In this document: positions 24,115 through 38,589 of the stretch, piece after piece | Layout: each line of letters opens with the position of its first letter | Numbering within the stretch: position 1 is the stretch's first letter | DNA from: Anarhynchus alexandrinus | Lineage: Eukaryota; Chordata; Aves; Charadriiformes; Charadriidae | Length of the DNA: 64,000 bases | Reading direction: 5' to 3' | Assembly: GCA_008711295.1 (NCBI GenBank) | Contig: VUYV01000003.1 | Coordinates: 11,913,228 to 11,977,227 of the forward strand | Translations under genes and position numbers: made by a program | The notes under the pieces: generated by a model | The model's database searches: none | What the model was told of the DNA's origin: nothing | The model's input: the letters and a program-made list of their open reading frames with translations, nothing else

Positions 24115-24425
24115 TATTGTGTTCTCATCCATGACCTCATCTATTCAGAAGAGCTTTTTTTTGCTGCACTTTCCAGTGTTTTATCTAATTTAGTCTTAAA
24201 TAACTTCCCTTTCCATGGGAAAAATATTCTACTTTATATTGTATCTTGATGTTATAAGAAATGTTTTCTGACACTTAGCCTATGCCACTCCCTTTCCTAA
24301 GTTTATCCCATGCTTCATTTATGCCCCTTAGAGTCATGCTGTGTAATTCCTCTCCCTCCTCCATGATTTACAGTATCATCTTATTTCTCTGTAGCTGTCA
24401 TCCAGTCAGGCTAACTTATTTAGTT
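24115..24425 (-). mobile_element. Ancient CR1/L3-like LINE remnant, antisense
   Basis: The plus strand shows degraded reversed 3' LINE landmarks: 'tttatctaatttagtcttaaataactt' (24180) followed by a block that corresponds to 'gggaaaatattctac', then 'tgttataagaaatgttttctgacacttagcct' (about 24250), matching the pattern of old amniote CR1 copies rather than young avian ones. Divergence is high and there is no reading frame. Confidence 0.5.
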
Positions 24426-27400
24426 ATTTTTGATTTTTTTTCCCCTTCCTTTTTTAGTGGATGTTGAAATTTTTAGCTTGGGAAGCAAACTTAGCAGGAA
24501 AACAAGGACTGATAATTGTGTTTAAGAGCAACTGAAAATCTCTTTGTGGCCACTCCTGTATCTTTTTTGCTGACTTGTGATTTCCAGTTTGCCAGGTTGG
24601 TTGCAAAGGGTACTGCTAAACTTTTTTGTTAAAGATTATGATTGCATTTAAGATGTCTTGCTAGAGCAAAGTTCTTTCTTCTCTTGAATTTATTTTTGAC
24701 ATATATGAATGTGTATGTGAATATGTATAAAAGCATGCACGCAGTCACGTGGTGATGGTAAAGGTGAAGGTCAGGCTGTTCATCCTGGATTCTCCATGCT
24801 GCAACGCTGGGGATTTGTGCATAGGTAGCACGGTGCTGTAGGGTTTTTTTTTGTGGTTACTCAGTCCCATGTTCCAGGTATGGGAAATCAAAGACAATCT
24901 GCTGATTCAGTACATCTCGGTTCTCCTGCTCCCTGCATTGTGGGCATGAGCCCTCTTGTCAGATGTTACTAGAGGTTAGCTCCACTCAAGTCCCGGGCTG
25001 TTGCTTAAGTCCTTCCCTGAAAATCTGCTTCACTAAACATTTTCTTATAAATAACTTCTTGTGTGATTATTTCCTGGAAGCAATTTCTAGAGCAAAGTAT
25101 CAGTGGTGTAAAAGTATCGCGTTGCTGTAAGGTAGAGTGGAGCTCGTGTAAGAAAACATGTTATCCAAGGTACAAAAAAAGTAGAAAGTTCTTGTATAGT
25201 ACATTGAAAAGGTGTTATTGGGGAAAGGTGTGATGTCTGAGAATGGGACATGTGGATGACACTAGTATTTTTATTTATTTTTTTTTAGGGAAAGAAAGGT
25301 TAAGCAAAACTGTGGTTTACAATGGATGCGTAAAACAACAAAGATTAAGTGGATTGTAGGTAGGTTATCTTGTTTATTTTTCTGACTGTGTGATGAGTGG
25401 AGGGGAAATACGACTTTCCACTTGTAATGCGTTTTCATTTTATATGATACTATGCATTCATATGACTTCTTGTTCTGGTAGCTTAGACTTTTGGTCCAGG
25501 AAAATATCCAACAGTTTAAATATGAAGCTGAAGCAAAGAATTCTAAAGAGAATATTTCTGGAGCAGAAAGGAAACTATGAGGCAATGTTTTAATTTAAAA
25601 GAGGAAAACAATATACCTGTATTACTGAATTGTAGTAATGGTAGAGTTTAAGATAACTTAGTTTTGCATGATCCTTGACATTTTTGATCTTTCATCTTGT
25701 GTCACTATCAGTTTTATGTCGCCAGAGCTGTGGCCAGTATTCATGATAGTGCATTAGGGACGTGTTTCTAAATATCTCACGTTTCTGATGCATTTGTAAG
25801 ATGAATTGTCAGTATTTCCTACGTGCCTTCATGCTTCTAGACAGAACTTTCTTTTAATTCTATTTCTGTTTCAGTTTTTTATATCTGAGGTGACTGTGCC
25901 AAAATTTGTCTTTCAGCCAGTCCCTGAAGAGAAAAAACAAAGCATTGACTAAAGCTAATGCACAAAGGAAGCAGGGCTGAGGAAAGATTATCTCCAGTTG
26001 CAGGTAAGTAATTACAAATAAATATATCTTTCTGAATCTGTCTTTGATACCAGCACTGCCAGCCTTTTTAGGTAGTAACAAGTTTTCAATCCTTCTCAAT
26101 GTTAATTAATAATAATAAAAAAATCTTTCTTCATTTCACCAACTGTTAAAGACAGGTACGCTGACTAAGTATGCTAGGTATCTAACTTTGCTTTCCATAT
26201 AGAATTCATGCATTTCCTGACTCCCAATACAGACACACACACACAAAAAAAAGAGAGACTCGAAATATAAAGATAGGTAGATAATAATAATAGGTGGATA
26301 GGTCAAACATAATAAACTTCTGAAGGACAAATTCAGAAGGACAGATTCTGTCATCTTTATATTGGAGTACGCCCATATATTTAAATATAATCCCTTTGAA
26401 ATCTGTCCAACTATATAAGTAATAAGTTGCTGTTCAGTGTGAGAACAGTTGGCAGAATTAGGTTCTCCTTACTTTACAAACCACTTACAGTTGATGCAAC
26501 TTAGAATTCAGCATAGGATGCTCTGGTGAATGGGGAGTGAGCTCAGTGAGCTTTTGGGAGAAGCCACAGTTATGGCCTTAGAAATGCTGCCACCCCAAAT
26601 CCAGTCTGTTGTTATGTTCCTGTCCTGGTAGCAGAATAGGCTAAAAGGAACGTGAGTTTGTGTCTCTTCATAAAGTTTTGTGCCTTAGCTCAAACTGGGG
26701 TTGAGGGTGGATTTAGGTGGGAATGCAGACCTATGAAATGGAGCTGCCATCTTCCCTGTAGGGCTGGGTTTAACATCCTGCAGAAAGGTGGGAAAGAGGA
26801 ATGGGGGAAGAAAAACCTTGAAGTACTGTTCCGGCAAGATTTATGAGAGTTCATCTGTCTGCAGACTTGAATTAAGTATCTCCGTGTTCTAGAAAATCTA
26901 TGATTAGCATTTTCAGGTATGCTTCATAGCCTAGGATCAGTTTTGCCTAAGATGCAGTTGTTTTTTGTTGGGGTTTTTTCTGTTTCGTTCTTTCCTGGCA
27001 CTATACACATGTTGTTTCCTTTCATTTATTTTTATGCAGGTGATTTTTCATGATTTTTTAACTTTTGCCTTTTTTGGAAATGATTACTGGTGAAGTATGT
27101 GTGCTGTATCTAAAATGGATAAAGGATGGTTAAACAGAGCAAATTATCATCATCCTTGCAGTTATAATGGTGCTTCTTTTAAATTTTTTTTTGTGTATGA
27201 TTTCAAATTTGGTTTGACTTTCAAGACAGTGTTCAAGATCTTCATTGAGAGTGTTCTTATTTTTGGGAATATTAGCATTGTCTTTTAATTAATTCCTTGT
27301 TTATTTTGGCTGTAAACAGCTTTTTTTTGTAACATTTATTTTTACTTTGATTTTATTATACCAATTACTTTCAGGGTGAAAAACTGTATAGTGCATTACA

Positions 27401-29996
27401 TCAGCTATTCCCTTGGGAAATAATGTTCTAAAATGGACAGATACAGTATTGCACATGTAAAATTATCAGATATTGCAGAGGTAATTAAATATCAGCTTTG
27501 CATAGGTTTGTCGAACTTAGAAAAGCTACTGCTTTTCATGTTGGCACCCTAACTTTGTCAAGTTTTGTGGAAGAAAGCTGATCTAAACAGATAGAGAGAT
27601 GTTGCTTGTTAAAGGTTAGCTTTTCCTGTTTCTTTTTCTGTTTTCCCTTCTGTCCCGCTCCCTCCCTGTGCAGATTGCGTTTCTTATTTCCCCCACCCTT
27701 CCACCCGCAATGTATCTCATTCTGGTACTGCCATTTTTTCACTGTTTGCTTGTGGTAGATTGTATTCTTCAGATAATATTCATTCCACAAACAGAAATTC
27801 TGCTGAATAGATGAAGACTTGAACTACATATGTGGAAACACCATGCTTATTCTAGTTTCTTTTATCCAACTCTTTGTGTTGTTTTTTGAATGTGTTTTAT
27901 TTTTTTGGAAACACCATTTAAAAGATGTTGCAGGTTTTACCAAATCGTATTTCCTCACCTAATACTAGTTCATTTGACCCCAGTGTCCCCTGACTGCTCT
28001 CATTCCAGACCCCGCGTGACAGAGCCTGCTGGGTCTGTGTGGAACTTGATCTTTCAGCATGTTGCAAATTGCAATTCTACAAATAGTTTTAAAGAGAAAA
28101 ATAAGAACAATTATTATGTTTTAATTTTGATTCTCTCAGCATGTAATGGCTATTGCATGAACTGAAGATTGTTTTGTCATATGTGACCTTGAGCTATAAT
28201 AGCACCTTGTTCTTCATTAATAATAATTTGATTCTTTCATGTTATTATTTTCTTTTTCCCCTAACTTGTATAGCTTCTTTCACCCAGTCAATGTGTATAT
28301 CTTGGCTCAAAATGCAAGATGAGGGGATGTTGCCTTTGTTATCTAAAGATTGGACTAAGAAATACTTGTGTGCCATAGTTTGAGATGTGTATCCTGAGCT
28401 CTGTCTATGTTTTCTTTCACTGCAGTTTGCTTTGGAGGGAAGTGTGATTTTTCAAGTATCTGGTGCTACAGAAGAGTACTCTCATATAATTAAAATATAT
28501 GGCTTTCTCAAGACCTTTCAAACAAAGGTTTACTTTTGTTCTCTGTGCTGTGCTTTATCTGGAGTAAGTATATCAACATTAGCAAGCTTTATCAGGAGAT
28601 GTTACCTTGTAACATTAAAGATAACAAAGCACAAAGCTACTTGGGAGCCCATTATCCTAAGTTGCTGTAAGCCACGGTCCCAAATATATCTATTTGCTGG
28701 CATGAATGACAAAAAAAGTTAGTGATACTAGTGTTGTTCTTTCTACTGTAATACTCTCAAAGTTTGGTTTTTTTTTTTAATCCTGTGGTAGCAGGACTGG
28801 ATGGAGACATAATTTAGACCTATATTTTAAGTCATACTTCCCTTGCTTTGCTTGCTACAGAATATCTTGGAACTTGTTCTTTAACAAGTTATAGGTGTCA
28901 ACAACTCTTGGACACTGTAAAGGTAACAGTGTTCAGGCATGATCAGATACAGTGCTACTAGGTGGGTGTGCCTGAATAGATATGAAAAAAAAATAAAAAT
29001 TAATCCTAGCTGTAAACTTTAGCAAAACCAGAACACAGTTGTATCAGGAAATCAGAACAGGATTAAGCAAATCCATTTAAAAATTTGACTTGTATTTATT
29101 TGAATAGGAAGAACTTTAAATAGAGGGATTTTATAATAAAAATTCTAATAAATATTTCTCAGCTGCATTATCTATAATTCAGTATCACTTGTTGCAGTGA
29201 AAGTATTTTTGAGGAAGAAGATCCTTAGGCTTTAAACATAGTCAATGCATTTCTTTAGCTACAGTTACAGAAAATGTTTCATAAGTAGAATATTTGCAAA
29301 TCGTGTTTTCTGTCTTTTGGTAACCTGTATACACTCATAACTGTAAAATACACAAAGTGAAATTTTTAAGCTTGTTAATGGAGGTTGGCTAGGCAGTTAA
29401 TTCTTGTGAGTCTTCTTGAGTACGCTTGTTTTCAAAATAGAAAAGTCAGTCTTTCATCTTGCAGCCCGGCAATGTGTTGGAAGACTGATGAGGCAGCACA
29501 GAGGTTTGATAAAGTCATGTGAGATTTTGAAGAAATACATTATCCATTCACCTGTGGTAAATTTTAGTGCTGGAATCAAGGAAATAACACTATAGTAGTT
29601 AAAAAATAAATCTATCTGTATATAGTAAATAAGTTTTCTAAAAGTACCAGGGTAAAGGAAACCAAACTTAAAATGTCTAGCAGTGCAATCTTACTTCATT
29701 TTTGGTTTACGGTCTGAAATTTGTATTGCTGTGAGACCAACCGTATTGAGACAGATACTGTGATTGTGTGAGACTTGCTGGCAGAGCTGTCTGTATTGTT
29801 TGCGAATCCTGCTGTTTGTGTGCATCCAGCATTTTGTGTAGGTTAAATGGGTTGGAATGAACTGTGTCATTTAGAAACTTATGTGGTAGGTTGTGGTTTT
29901 TTGTTTTGGTTTGGTTTTTTTTCTCCTTTTACAATATGCCAGTCAATACCACACTCTGTGCAGGCTAGCTGCTTTTTCCTATGCTTTTTTTTCTTC

Positions 29997-30012
29997 TTTT
30001 TTTTTTTTTTTC
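29997..30012. repeat. Poly-T tract
   Basis: A homopolymer T run within a wider T/C-rich stretch (about 29980-30013). No adjoining retroposed body was recognised on either side. Confidence 0.6.
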
Positions 30013-33000
30013 CTTACTCATTAGTGTCTGGAACACGTGATTTGGTATTGAATGTAAATGGTGATACAGAGTTTCTAAACAGATTTTGTTTGCTGTAACA
30101 TAGTATGTATTTGCAATTTCAGCCTAAGACTTTGAGTTAATGGTTCTCGTGAGATGAAGGGGTCTTCTGCTTCTAAACCCCATTAACAGTAAGGGAACAT
30201 AACAGCCTAAATAACTAGCACATAAATGGAAGAATAAAAAAATAAATCTGGTCATGGGTTTCTGTTTCACTCAGTCAACAGAAAAGAGCTTCAGCAATAG
30301 GGAATCATACCAAAGCATTAAAGGCTTTTGCATTATCTAAAAAAAAAAGCGTTGAAGGAAATAGAATTTACTTCTTAGTACAACTTGTAGGTCCCATTTA
30401 CACGTTTCAGAGATAATGGGCCCTTATTAAGGAGAACTAACTGACAGCAGTGTTTTAAAGTAGAAGAAAGTCTCTCAAGTGTTTTTCAAGAGCAGTATTA
30501 GCACCTGGGTAAATTTATAGGAAATTTTTTTTACTCATTATATCTTAAACGGTAGTTGTTTATGTTACTCTGCAACTATGTCTGTACTCAGTCAGCAGCT
30601 TAGTTTACATATTTCTTACATGTCTGGACCCAGTCAAAAAAACCTGCTAGCATCATTTTCAATTGGATGCCTAGAAGTGGCTCTGCAGAAATATTCTCTG
30701 GCAAAGCAAAGCAGAAGAAAGATGGTAGAAATTTCAGTCATTGTTTTCTGACACCTCTCTCCTCTAGTCTCAAACAGGGGTTGAGTGAGGAGGGGCAAGC
30801 AGACTGGGAGATCATTTCACATTCCAATTCTGGATTTCAGGGCTCCACGAGGGATGTTTTTGCACTGCATGGGAATAAAATCCTGCTGCTCCGACTCCCT
30901 GGTCACAAGGTTCCCAGTGGCGCTGCACAGCCGTTTGGGGCTTTTGAGTAGATACAGCAAAGGAGACGTGAGGTGTGGTAATAAAGGTTGTAGTAACAGC
31001 ATTCCCTTTCCGTTGTTTTTAATGTGGTTCTCTAACATGAAATAGAGGGAGATATGAAGAGTATACCTCTTTGGTTATACCTACAAAACTTTTGTGTGAT
31101 GGATTTGATCAAAGAAAATGCCTTTTCCGACAGGAAATGCTTGAAATCTGTCTTACAGTTGGAAGGATTTAAGGTGGCCAACTACGCAGCATTGCATACA
31201 CAAGTTTTATTGGAACTATGTCGAAACACTGTTTTTCATTTAAGCTTGTGTCCCTGTATAGATGGAATGTGAAGTTTTAGGCATAGACCCTATTTCTCCT
31301 GTTGAAAGCAGACAACTTCCGTTTTCATTTAACTGACTCTTGATTCTTGAAGATAATTTCCTATGCAATGCTCATTAAAGACATCGTTTAGGTGATGGCG
31401 AATAGCAGTGATGCATATATTGGATTCCCAAATAAAGATTTTACAGTAACTCCTGTCCAGCTCTGCTTTAAATGAATGAGAGCCTTTAGGCTGATCTGAA
31501 CGGACATCTGCTGAAACCCTGATTACAAAGAGACAGAGCGAAGTATCTGTGCAGCACTGGGAGCTGAGTTTTGAGGTGCTGAGATTAAATTCTCATTTTT
31601 AATAGAAGCATTTGGTGAAAAATAGAATGTGAAAAAACATTGTTAACACGAATTGAAGGTTACGCAGATAGGTTTCATAATGTCCAGTTTACTGAAGTTG
31701 TCCAACAATTGTGACATTGCATTTCAAATGTAATTAAAAATAGATATTTATTTGATCTGAACATTCATTCTTTATTTCTTGGCTTCAGGTGACTTTAGTT
31801 TATCTTTCTGTTAATCTTAGGAAGCCTTTTAAATTTGGTGCTCTATTTCCAGTACATTGGACTGACATTTTCCATGCTCAGATGTGACAATATATTGCTG
31901 CAGTGGTGAACAATGGGGCACACAAATAAATTTATAATGAGGGTAAACCTTTATGAGAAAGAAATAGTTGAAATCTTTTAAAGCTATTGATGTAACAATA
32001 ACAGCAGTAATCTCTTTTCCTTCAAAACCTGGAGTAGCCTCTAATACAGCTTTATGGAAAAGATTACTTAATTGTATGTAATGTAGTCAACTGTCAAATA
32101 ATTAATTTAAAATTCCGATCTGAGGGGAGATACAAAATGTGTAGACTCATATGGAGTCCTCTTCACTTTCACACTGTTGGAGTGCTTTTGATAAAGAAGA
32201 AAGAGGATGGAGTAGCAGCCAGCAGTCTGGAACTGATCCACAGCTCATTGAATTAAATGGGAATTTTTTTCATTAACTTTGATCATCCTTGGATTGAACC
32301 TGTATGCATATGATTTAATTAGTAGCAAGCTTGGGTAGTGCTGATATGCTGGCTTTTTAGTGTCTTACCTGCAGAGATGGTAATTACATAAACCAATATA
32401 TTTGTATATCTATGATACAGCAAGTGCAGAAGTACCCACAGTTGGCTTTCCTAGTGCTGGACCTTCATTTAAAAGCTAGACATTTTCCTGCTAAACCTCT
32501 TTTTTCTATCTTGACAGTTGTCATATCTGGTCATCTTATATTACACACAGAATAGATCTATTTCTATGTCATCGAGAATATTTTTATGCTGAGAAGGGGA
32601 ACAGATTGTAACTTCATATCTAATTTTTAACAATATCCATGAAATAACTTGTTACATTTAACATTAAGGGTTAAAAGTACAATCTTTTGATAGGTTGTCT
32701 TTGCCTGAGAGCAAAAAGAGGTTCTCTAATGTCAAACGTTTGGTTGTCAAATAAAGTATGTTTTCATCATAGGTCATATTGAAGGTATCTCTAGTAATGT
32801 TGTCATTTTGTTTTCTGGGTATTTTTGTGTGTTGTTTTTTTAAATTGTGTAAAGTGGTGTAGCTGCATGTTGGGAGGTGCCTTTACATTTTACCTGAGTT
32901 TGAGGAGTGACCAGGGGGAAACCTCTCTGCATAAAGCCAGTTTGTAGGCAAAGCCGCTGCACCGTCATGGTTCAGGATGGCCAAATGTCTCATCTGATCA

Positions 33001-33530
33001 CAGGAAGCATTTTTACATTCAACCAGATTTCTATTGCATTAATCCATGCTGTGTAGTACCTTATTAGGTGAGCTGTCCTAACGCCTTAGCTGTGGCAATT
33101 CATGAAGTTAAGATACTGTTTGGCTGAGCGAGGAAGGGTGGTGGGAGCTGGCTGTTGGTATTGACACTGAACACAGAGATTTCATGTAGATGTGTCCTGT
33201 GTTTGCTTTGCAAATATTGGCAGACCCTGTTGTGAGTCTGAATGATTTACAGCCTAAGAGTTTATGAAAGCTACCAGGCTTTATGTGTATTAGTAGCATA
33301 AATGGGAATAGTAGGTATAAGTACCAAGGTAGAAAGTGGGGTGTTAGATTATAAGTCGTGCAACTAGCCATAAATCTGTCACTTGGGTTTGCTTATACTT
33401 TTGATAGTTTGCACCCAATTTTTAGCACAATAAATAGGGATTCTCTAAGGTGTCCATTGCATACCTGTCAATGAAAACTAACCTAAAAAAGTTAGGTCTG
33501 TGTCAGTCAAAAAATATTGAAAGGAGCCTT

Positions 33531-33560
33531 GATTTTTTTTTTTCTTTTTTTTTTTTTGCA
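33531..33560. repeat. T-rich tract ending in GCAG
   Basis: Two long T runs separated by a single C end in TTTGCAG, which looks like a strong polypyrimidine tract and 3' splice acceptor. No open exon of known function follows. It is probably low-complexity DNA. Confidence 0.45.
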
Positions 33561-36382
33561 GAGGCATTTAAGAGTTACTGAAGCAACATTAAGTATTATA
33601 CCAACAAGATGCTGAGGTTTTAGGTGGTGTTTTCTTTGCTGCTTTACAAGAAAAAAGCTTCCGTAGCAACTGCAACATAGCACAGAACATATGGTACTTT
33701 TGAGGCAGCCATTACCTTCTTAAATAAGCACAACATATGCTCAGGCCATGCTGATGTGTGATTGTGTATCATCTACAATGATTTTGGGGGACATGTATTA
33801 CAAGAGTATCTCTGTATGCTTTAGGAAGTGATCCAGACCTCAGAAAAGGAATGGAGTAGGTGATCTAAGTAGTTATTTTTTTGTCTCTAGCTGCTGATTG
33901 ATGAGCTTATATTGCTACTTCTACATTTGCATTTGAGAAGGGACCTAGGTAAGCAAATAATTTTTCCACTTGCCTTTGTTTATCAAAAAATTAGTAACTT
34001 GTTTTAGAAGGAGAACTATATTTTTAAGGTATAAATTTGAGAAACAGGAGAATGAAAATGTATACATGGTCTAGTTTTTTTGGTGTCAAATGGGAATAAA
34101 AGCAGAAAAATATTGTTTAATATTTAATATTATTTAATGTATTGTGATGCAAGATACCATATCTTGCTTGTTATATATATTGAAACAGCATAGGTATAAA
34201 CATGATAAGAGTATTATTGTACAAGTCAGGAAAACTTCTCTTGCTCTGTCACAAACTTGCTGTTCAATGACTGCCACAAAATTTTCAAGTATATAATTAG
34301 AGAATAGTTATCTGAACTCTACTGATTAGGAATCAGGTTTTGGTTGCTTGTGTTTGAATATGTCAGTTCACCAACTTCTCTGGCTCCAATGTAGCTTATT
34401 GTTTCCATGTAGTCTACTGCTTCAAAAAATTATCATCACTGCTGTCATACCTCCCAACACCTTTGAAAAAGCAGACCTTTAAAAAACAGTGACACTCATC
34501 CTTCTGCCCAGGATCACCCACAGAGAAACGTGCAGTTTGTGTTGCATGGCCCCCCTGTGCACGTATGGTTTGACTCTACAAAGTCTCTCTAGTAATCCCT
34601 GTCCATCTACAGTGAAATGCAATGGTGGCTTGGTTCAGATTTCTGGATCTTAATCAATCTGTTCACGCTTAAACATGTTGCAGCCCGGTGAAAGCGGTGA
34701 GTATCCTGGATCAGTGATATGAAAGAAGTGAAATGGATGTACATAAGCGTAGTCTGTCCCCAGAGTTGCAGGTTGCCTGTGTATTCTTTAGCAGTGACCT
34801 TTATCAGTGAGAATAGACTAAAGTTGTATCATTTTTGAGAAACTGGAGTGCTACTTTCACTTAAGCTGTTGCTGGGTGCTATGTTTTGCTGCTGCTTTTT
34901 GAAGACACTGTTGGGTTGCGTTTAATATTCTTGAAAATACCAGTTTTAATCATAGATTCCTAAGGAAATGCGGGTTGCAAGATGGTATTTTTACATCTGT
35001 TGTCAATCTTCCTTTTTCCACTTATCTTCAATCAAATTTCACAAGGGGTGTCCAGATCGCCAGACACAGCAAGTTACAGGTGGTGTGTGAGAATAAAGGG
35101 CTTAATAGAGGAGAGAGACCCTATTAATTAATGCCTCAGCTAAAGCAGAGGTAGAAGGATGAATTAATCCCTTACTACTAAATCTGGAAACAAGCTTTGC
35201 CTCCAGACACAGAGGAAATAAAGTTTTGCTGCCTTTGCTGCTTGCCAAAAAATCTTTCTCTAAACTGCTTTCCCTGAGGATGAATTATGTTCCATAGGCT
35301 GACACATCTTACAGATGTGGAAAAGAGAATAGTGCTGTCTGAAATATTTTGAAAGAACTGAGGATGGATGCTTTATGAAAAAGAAGTGCACGTGTTGCCT
35401 TTCAGACTATTTTAGAAGAATAGTGTGTCTACAGGAGAAGGCTTGAGACAGAAGATGCTATTTTTTTCAGTCTTGGAGATTGTTAGCAAATGTTGGAATT
35501 TAGTAGAAATGATAATCAACTGTAAATGTAAGCTATTAGATTGCTGCAGAGGGAGAAGGCTGCTTAGACAATAAATCTTACAGTAATGTGTCTACTTCTT
35601 TTAAAGCTGTCAGTATGTTGCAATCATCTGGAAAAGTACACAATAGCTTGTCATAAACGTATCAACTTTCCTCCTCAAATGAACATCTCCGTTGGTGATG
35701 TATGAGATCTTAAATGAATTATTTTTAAATTAAAGCTGTTCTCATTTTGTGCTTTTAACCCCCCTTGCTACAATTAAATTCTGAAGTAGAAATATTCTAG
35801 ATGTTTGGAATATAAGAAACGAAGAAAAATAATTTTACAAACCTAAGTCCAAGAAAACAATTAATTTTTGACTTTTTTTTTTTTTTAATTCTGGTTGTTT
35901 GCACTATAGAAATCACAGTGTACTCCTCCAGCATATTTTGGTTTTTCTCAGTGCTGTGGATAAGCAGCTCTGCAGGAGAATTCTGTTGTCTTTGCCTTAA
36001 GAGTTTCAAAGTCTATCGGTATATTGTGTTGGTAGCTAGATGCAGAAAGAAAAGAAAAGGCTGGGCATTTGTAGTACATTGTGCACTTCAGTTCAGGCAT
36101 AGACAAAGTAGATACTAACTGGGGTTTCTAAGACCTGAGAATTGGATGTGTAAATTTGAGATTTCTCTTTGTGTGACTTTTCAAGATTTCAAGACTTCTC
36201 AAGACGTTTGAATCTTTCTCAAGTTTTGCACGTATAGTCTTTGCCCATTCTCCCTTTTTGAAAAGATGAGTTAGCTCAATTATAGGTTTGGTTTTGTCTG
36301 TTAGCAAGCAAATGTATTTTGCGGGTGTCTCTGTACGAGGAACTCATGGGGGAGAGCATTAAATTCAAATTAGCTATAATTA

Positions 36383-36540
36383 GGTTGCCCAGAGAGGTTG
36401 TGGAAACTCTATCCTTGGAGACATTCAAACCCAACTAGGTAAGTTCCTGAGCAACCTGCTTTGAACAGAGTGTTGGACTAGACCACCTCCAGTGGTCTCA
36501 TGGAATCTAAATTATTCTCTTATTCTGTAATTCTATGAAT
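36383..36540 (+). mobile_element. CR1 3' end fragment, sense
   Basis: It begins at the conserved 'ttgcccagagaggttgtgga' block (ORF2 C-terminal tail), continues through 'tccttggagacattcaaa' and 'gttggactagaccacctcca', and ends in degenerate repeats of the CR1 terminal octamer type (attctctt, attctgta, attctatg; 36513-36538). It is strongly 5'-truncated, as typical of CR1, and relatively well preserved. Confidence 0.92.
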
Positions 36541-36670
36541 TAATGAAATTAATGCAATTCCAAAACGTGGAGGAGAAATGCAACTCACTGTATTTTCTGT
36601 ATCCATTTCACATTGCTTCTAATAAAGTTTTTTTTTGAGCAGTGGCAATATCCCAACGTATGCTTGAACA

Positions 36671-36719
36671 ATTAGTATAGTCATCAGTAGTATAGTCATT
36701 AGTATAGTATAGCCATCAG
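36671..36719. repeat. Imperfect tandem repeat, about 16-bp period
   Basis: Three units around the core AGTATAGTCATC, the last degenerate (GTATAGCCATC). A small slippage expansion in intron. Confidence 0.6.
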
Positions 36720-38518
36720 ATGCCAGTTTGATTGCCTGAGCAGCATAGTACGTGGAAAAATCCTCTGTGCAACTTGAACTGGTTTGACAAAGGAGGATGT
36801 ATTTTTCCAGTCGCCATTCCCCATGTGCATACATGCAGAAACACACGCATGCACCCATCATTGCAACAGCCTGCCTTATGGAGATCATGCCTCAGGTGCG
36901 CGTATTGAAAGTAATTCGATTTAAAATGAGAATGCCGGTGATTTCAAACTGAATTGCTTTCCATTGCTTAAAATATGAGGTGCTATACAAAAAATAAGAC
37001 AGCAAGCTAGGAATATTTTTACAGGCTCTCCTTCAAGATGCTGGTCTGCCAAGCATATATTAGGTAATATATTTACATTGTGAAATTGTCTTACTATACT
37101 TCACTCTTAAAATGTATTATCATATAGTACCTAAAATTTGCAGCTGGCAAACTGTACCTGTTTAGAGCATCACTTGTCATGTTTTATAAAGATCTCATCA
37201 CCAGATGTGAACACAGAATTCTTAGAAAACCGTGGTGATATTTTCTACTGATGATTGCTAATAGAGCATCCCTTCCGATGGCCTGGCCAGCACCTTTTGG
37301 TGTTTATAACCTGTGCTTTGCATTTGGAACTAGGCACTCTAACTTTTACACTGATAGGAAGCCACAGCATAAACAGAGCAAGATGTGAAGCATCCTTTCT
37401 GTAGGAAGCTGTTTATGGTAATTCTTGAGGGTTCTGTCTAAATCCTGAACTAAAGTCCTAGATACCAATAAACCACAGCCTGGGGAACGAATGTGCACCA
37501 GGCACTGGTGATTGCTATGTAATGCAAGTGATATTTGCATCTTCTAGTTGTCATCATCATCATGTCTTCTTGTATAAGGAAATAGATAATACAAATAATT
37601 TTAAAAATCTGATTCTTGAATATTCAGGGGTAAAGGCTCTGGGCTGACCGTTGCAGCTAAGATAGCTCTCTGCCATTGCTTAGTAGCAACAGGTTGTCTT
37701 CCAAGTTGCATAAAAAACTGAAAACCTCCCTTTCTTGGCTTCTCTAGATGCTATAGAAAAAGATATTGTTAGGTTTATTTCATGCCTTTGCTCTCTTTTT
37801 GATTGTTGCAAGAAAAAAATGCACTATTTATTTTCTCAATGAAACACTGAATACTCCAAGATGAGATTAACTCAACAGAGGAATGCAAAACCTTTACTAC
37901 AATGAGCGACTTTACCCAGATGACTTATTTGCTGAAAATAATTAAGGATGTCTGGGTAGCTGAAAACTTTCATCTACTGTGCACCAGAAGGAGCATCTGG
38001 TTTGTTTTGCTCATTTGTTTGCTTTGCTCATAGAAGTTTCCTCATTTTCCAAGCCAGCCAGGAAAACCAGCAGAATTATTTAAACAAAACTCCCTCTAGC
38101 ATGCTACGAGAAGGCCAAATAATTAGATTCATACCCTTAGAGTGGATACACAGAACAGCTTAAAACCAACTCCCCCTGATTCAGCTGAGACAAGTTATTT
38201 TCTGGTATAGGAGGACAGAGGACAGAGTTGACCTGTCTGAAAAAAAGCTGGTTGCACTTTGCCAGCTCTAAGACTGTTCTCCTAGAAAGACTTTGATGTT
38301 CCTGAGGTAGAGTGGGAGCTGAAATAAGCCGGTGCCAGCATCAGCAAAGATTTCATGCATTTAATTTGTTCTTCCAACGTGGCTGAAACAATTCCATTAG
38401 AGATGTCCGCTCTCTTAGGAAGAAAGCTTTTTAAGCAGATAAATATTGTACTTTTAAAGTCATTTTCCACAAAATACCTGTGTTTGTGAGTAGAAAAAAG
38501 CCAAGAGAGAGCTTATTA

Positions 38519-38589
38519 AAAAACAAAAGCAAAACCAAAAGCCAAACCAAACCAACCAACCAACCAAAAAAAAACAAACAAAAAACCAC
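38519..38589. repeat. A/C-rich simple repeat (AACC/AAAC units)
   Basis: Runs of AACC and AAAC units with a nine-base A run. It is low-complexity, and its strand-asymmetric composition gives a K/P/N-rich chance peptide. No retroposon body is recognised beside it. Confidence 0.7.

Larger units (their letters stand above)
24426..36382. other. Presumed FARS2 intron 1, no recognised element
   Basis: About 12 kb of AT-rich unique sequence. Poly-T tracts occur at 29997-30012 and 33531-33557, and (ATA)-type short repeats near 26099-26115 and 26282-26293. No exon with a known protein signature was found. A long repeat-free intronic block of this kind may hold conserved non-coding elements, which cannot be judged from one genome. 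Confidence 0.45.

Noticed and set aside
33531..33600. Poly-T followed by GCAG as an exon acceptor
   Set aside because: A strong acceptor appearance is expected by chance after T runs. There is no conserved reading frame or donor that supports an exon.
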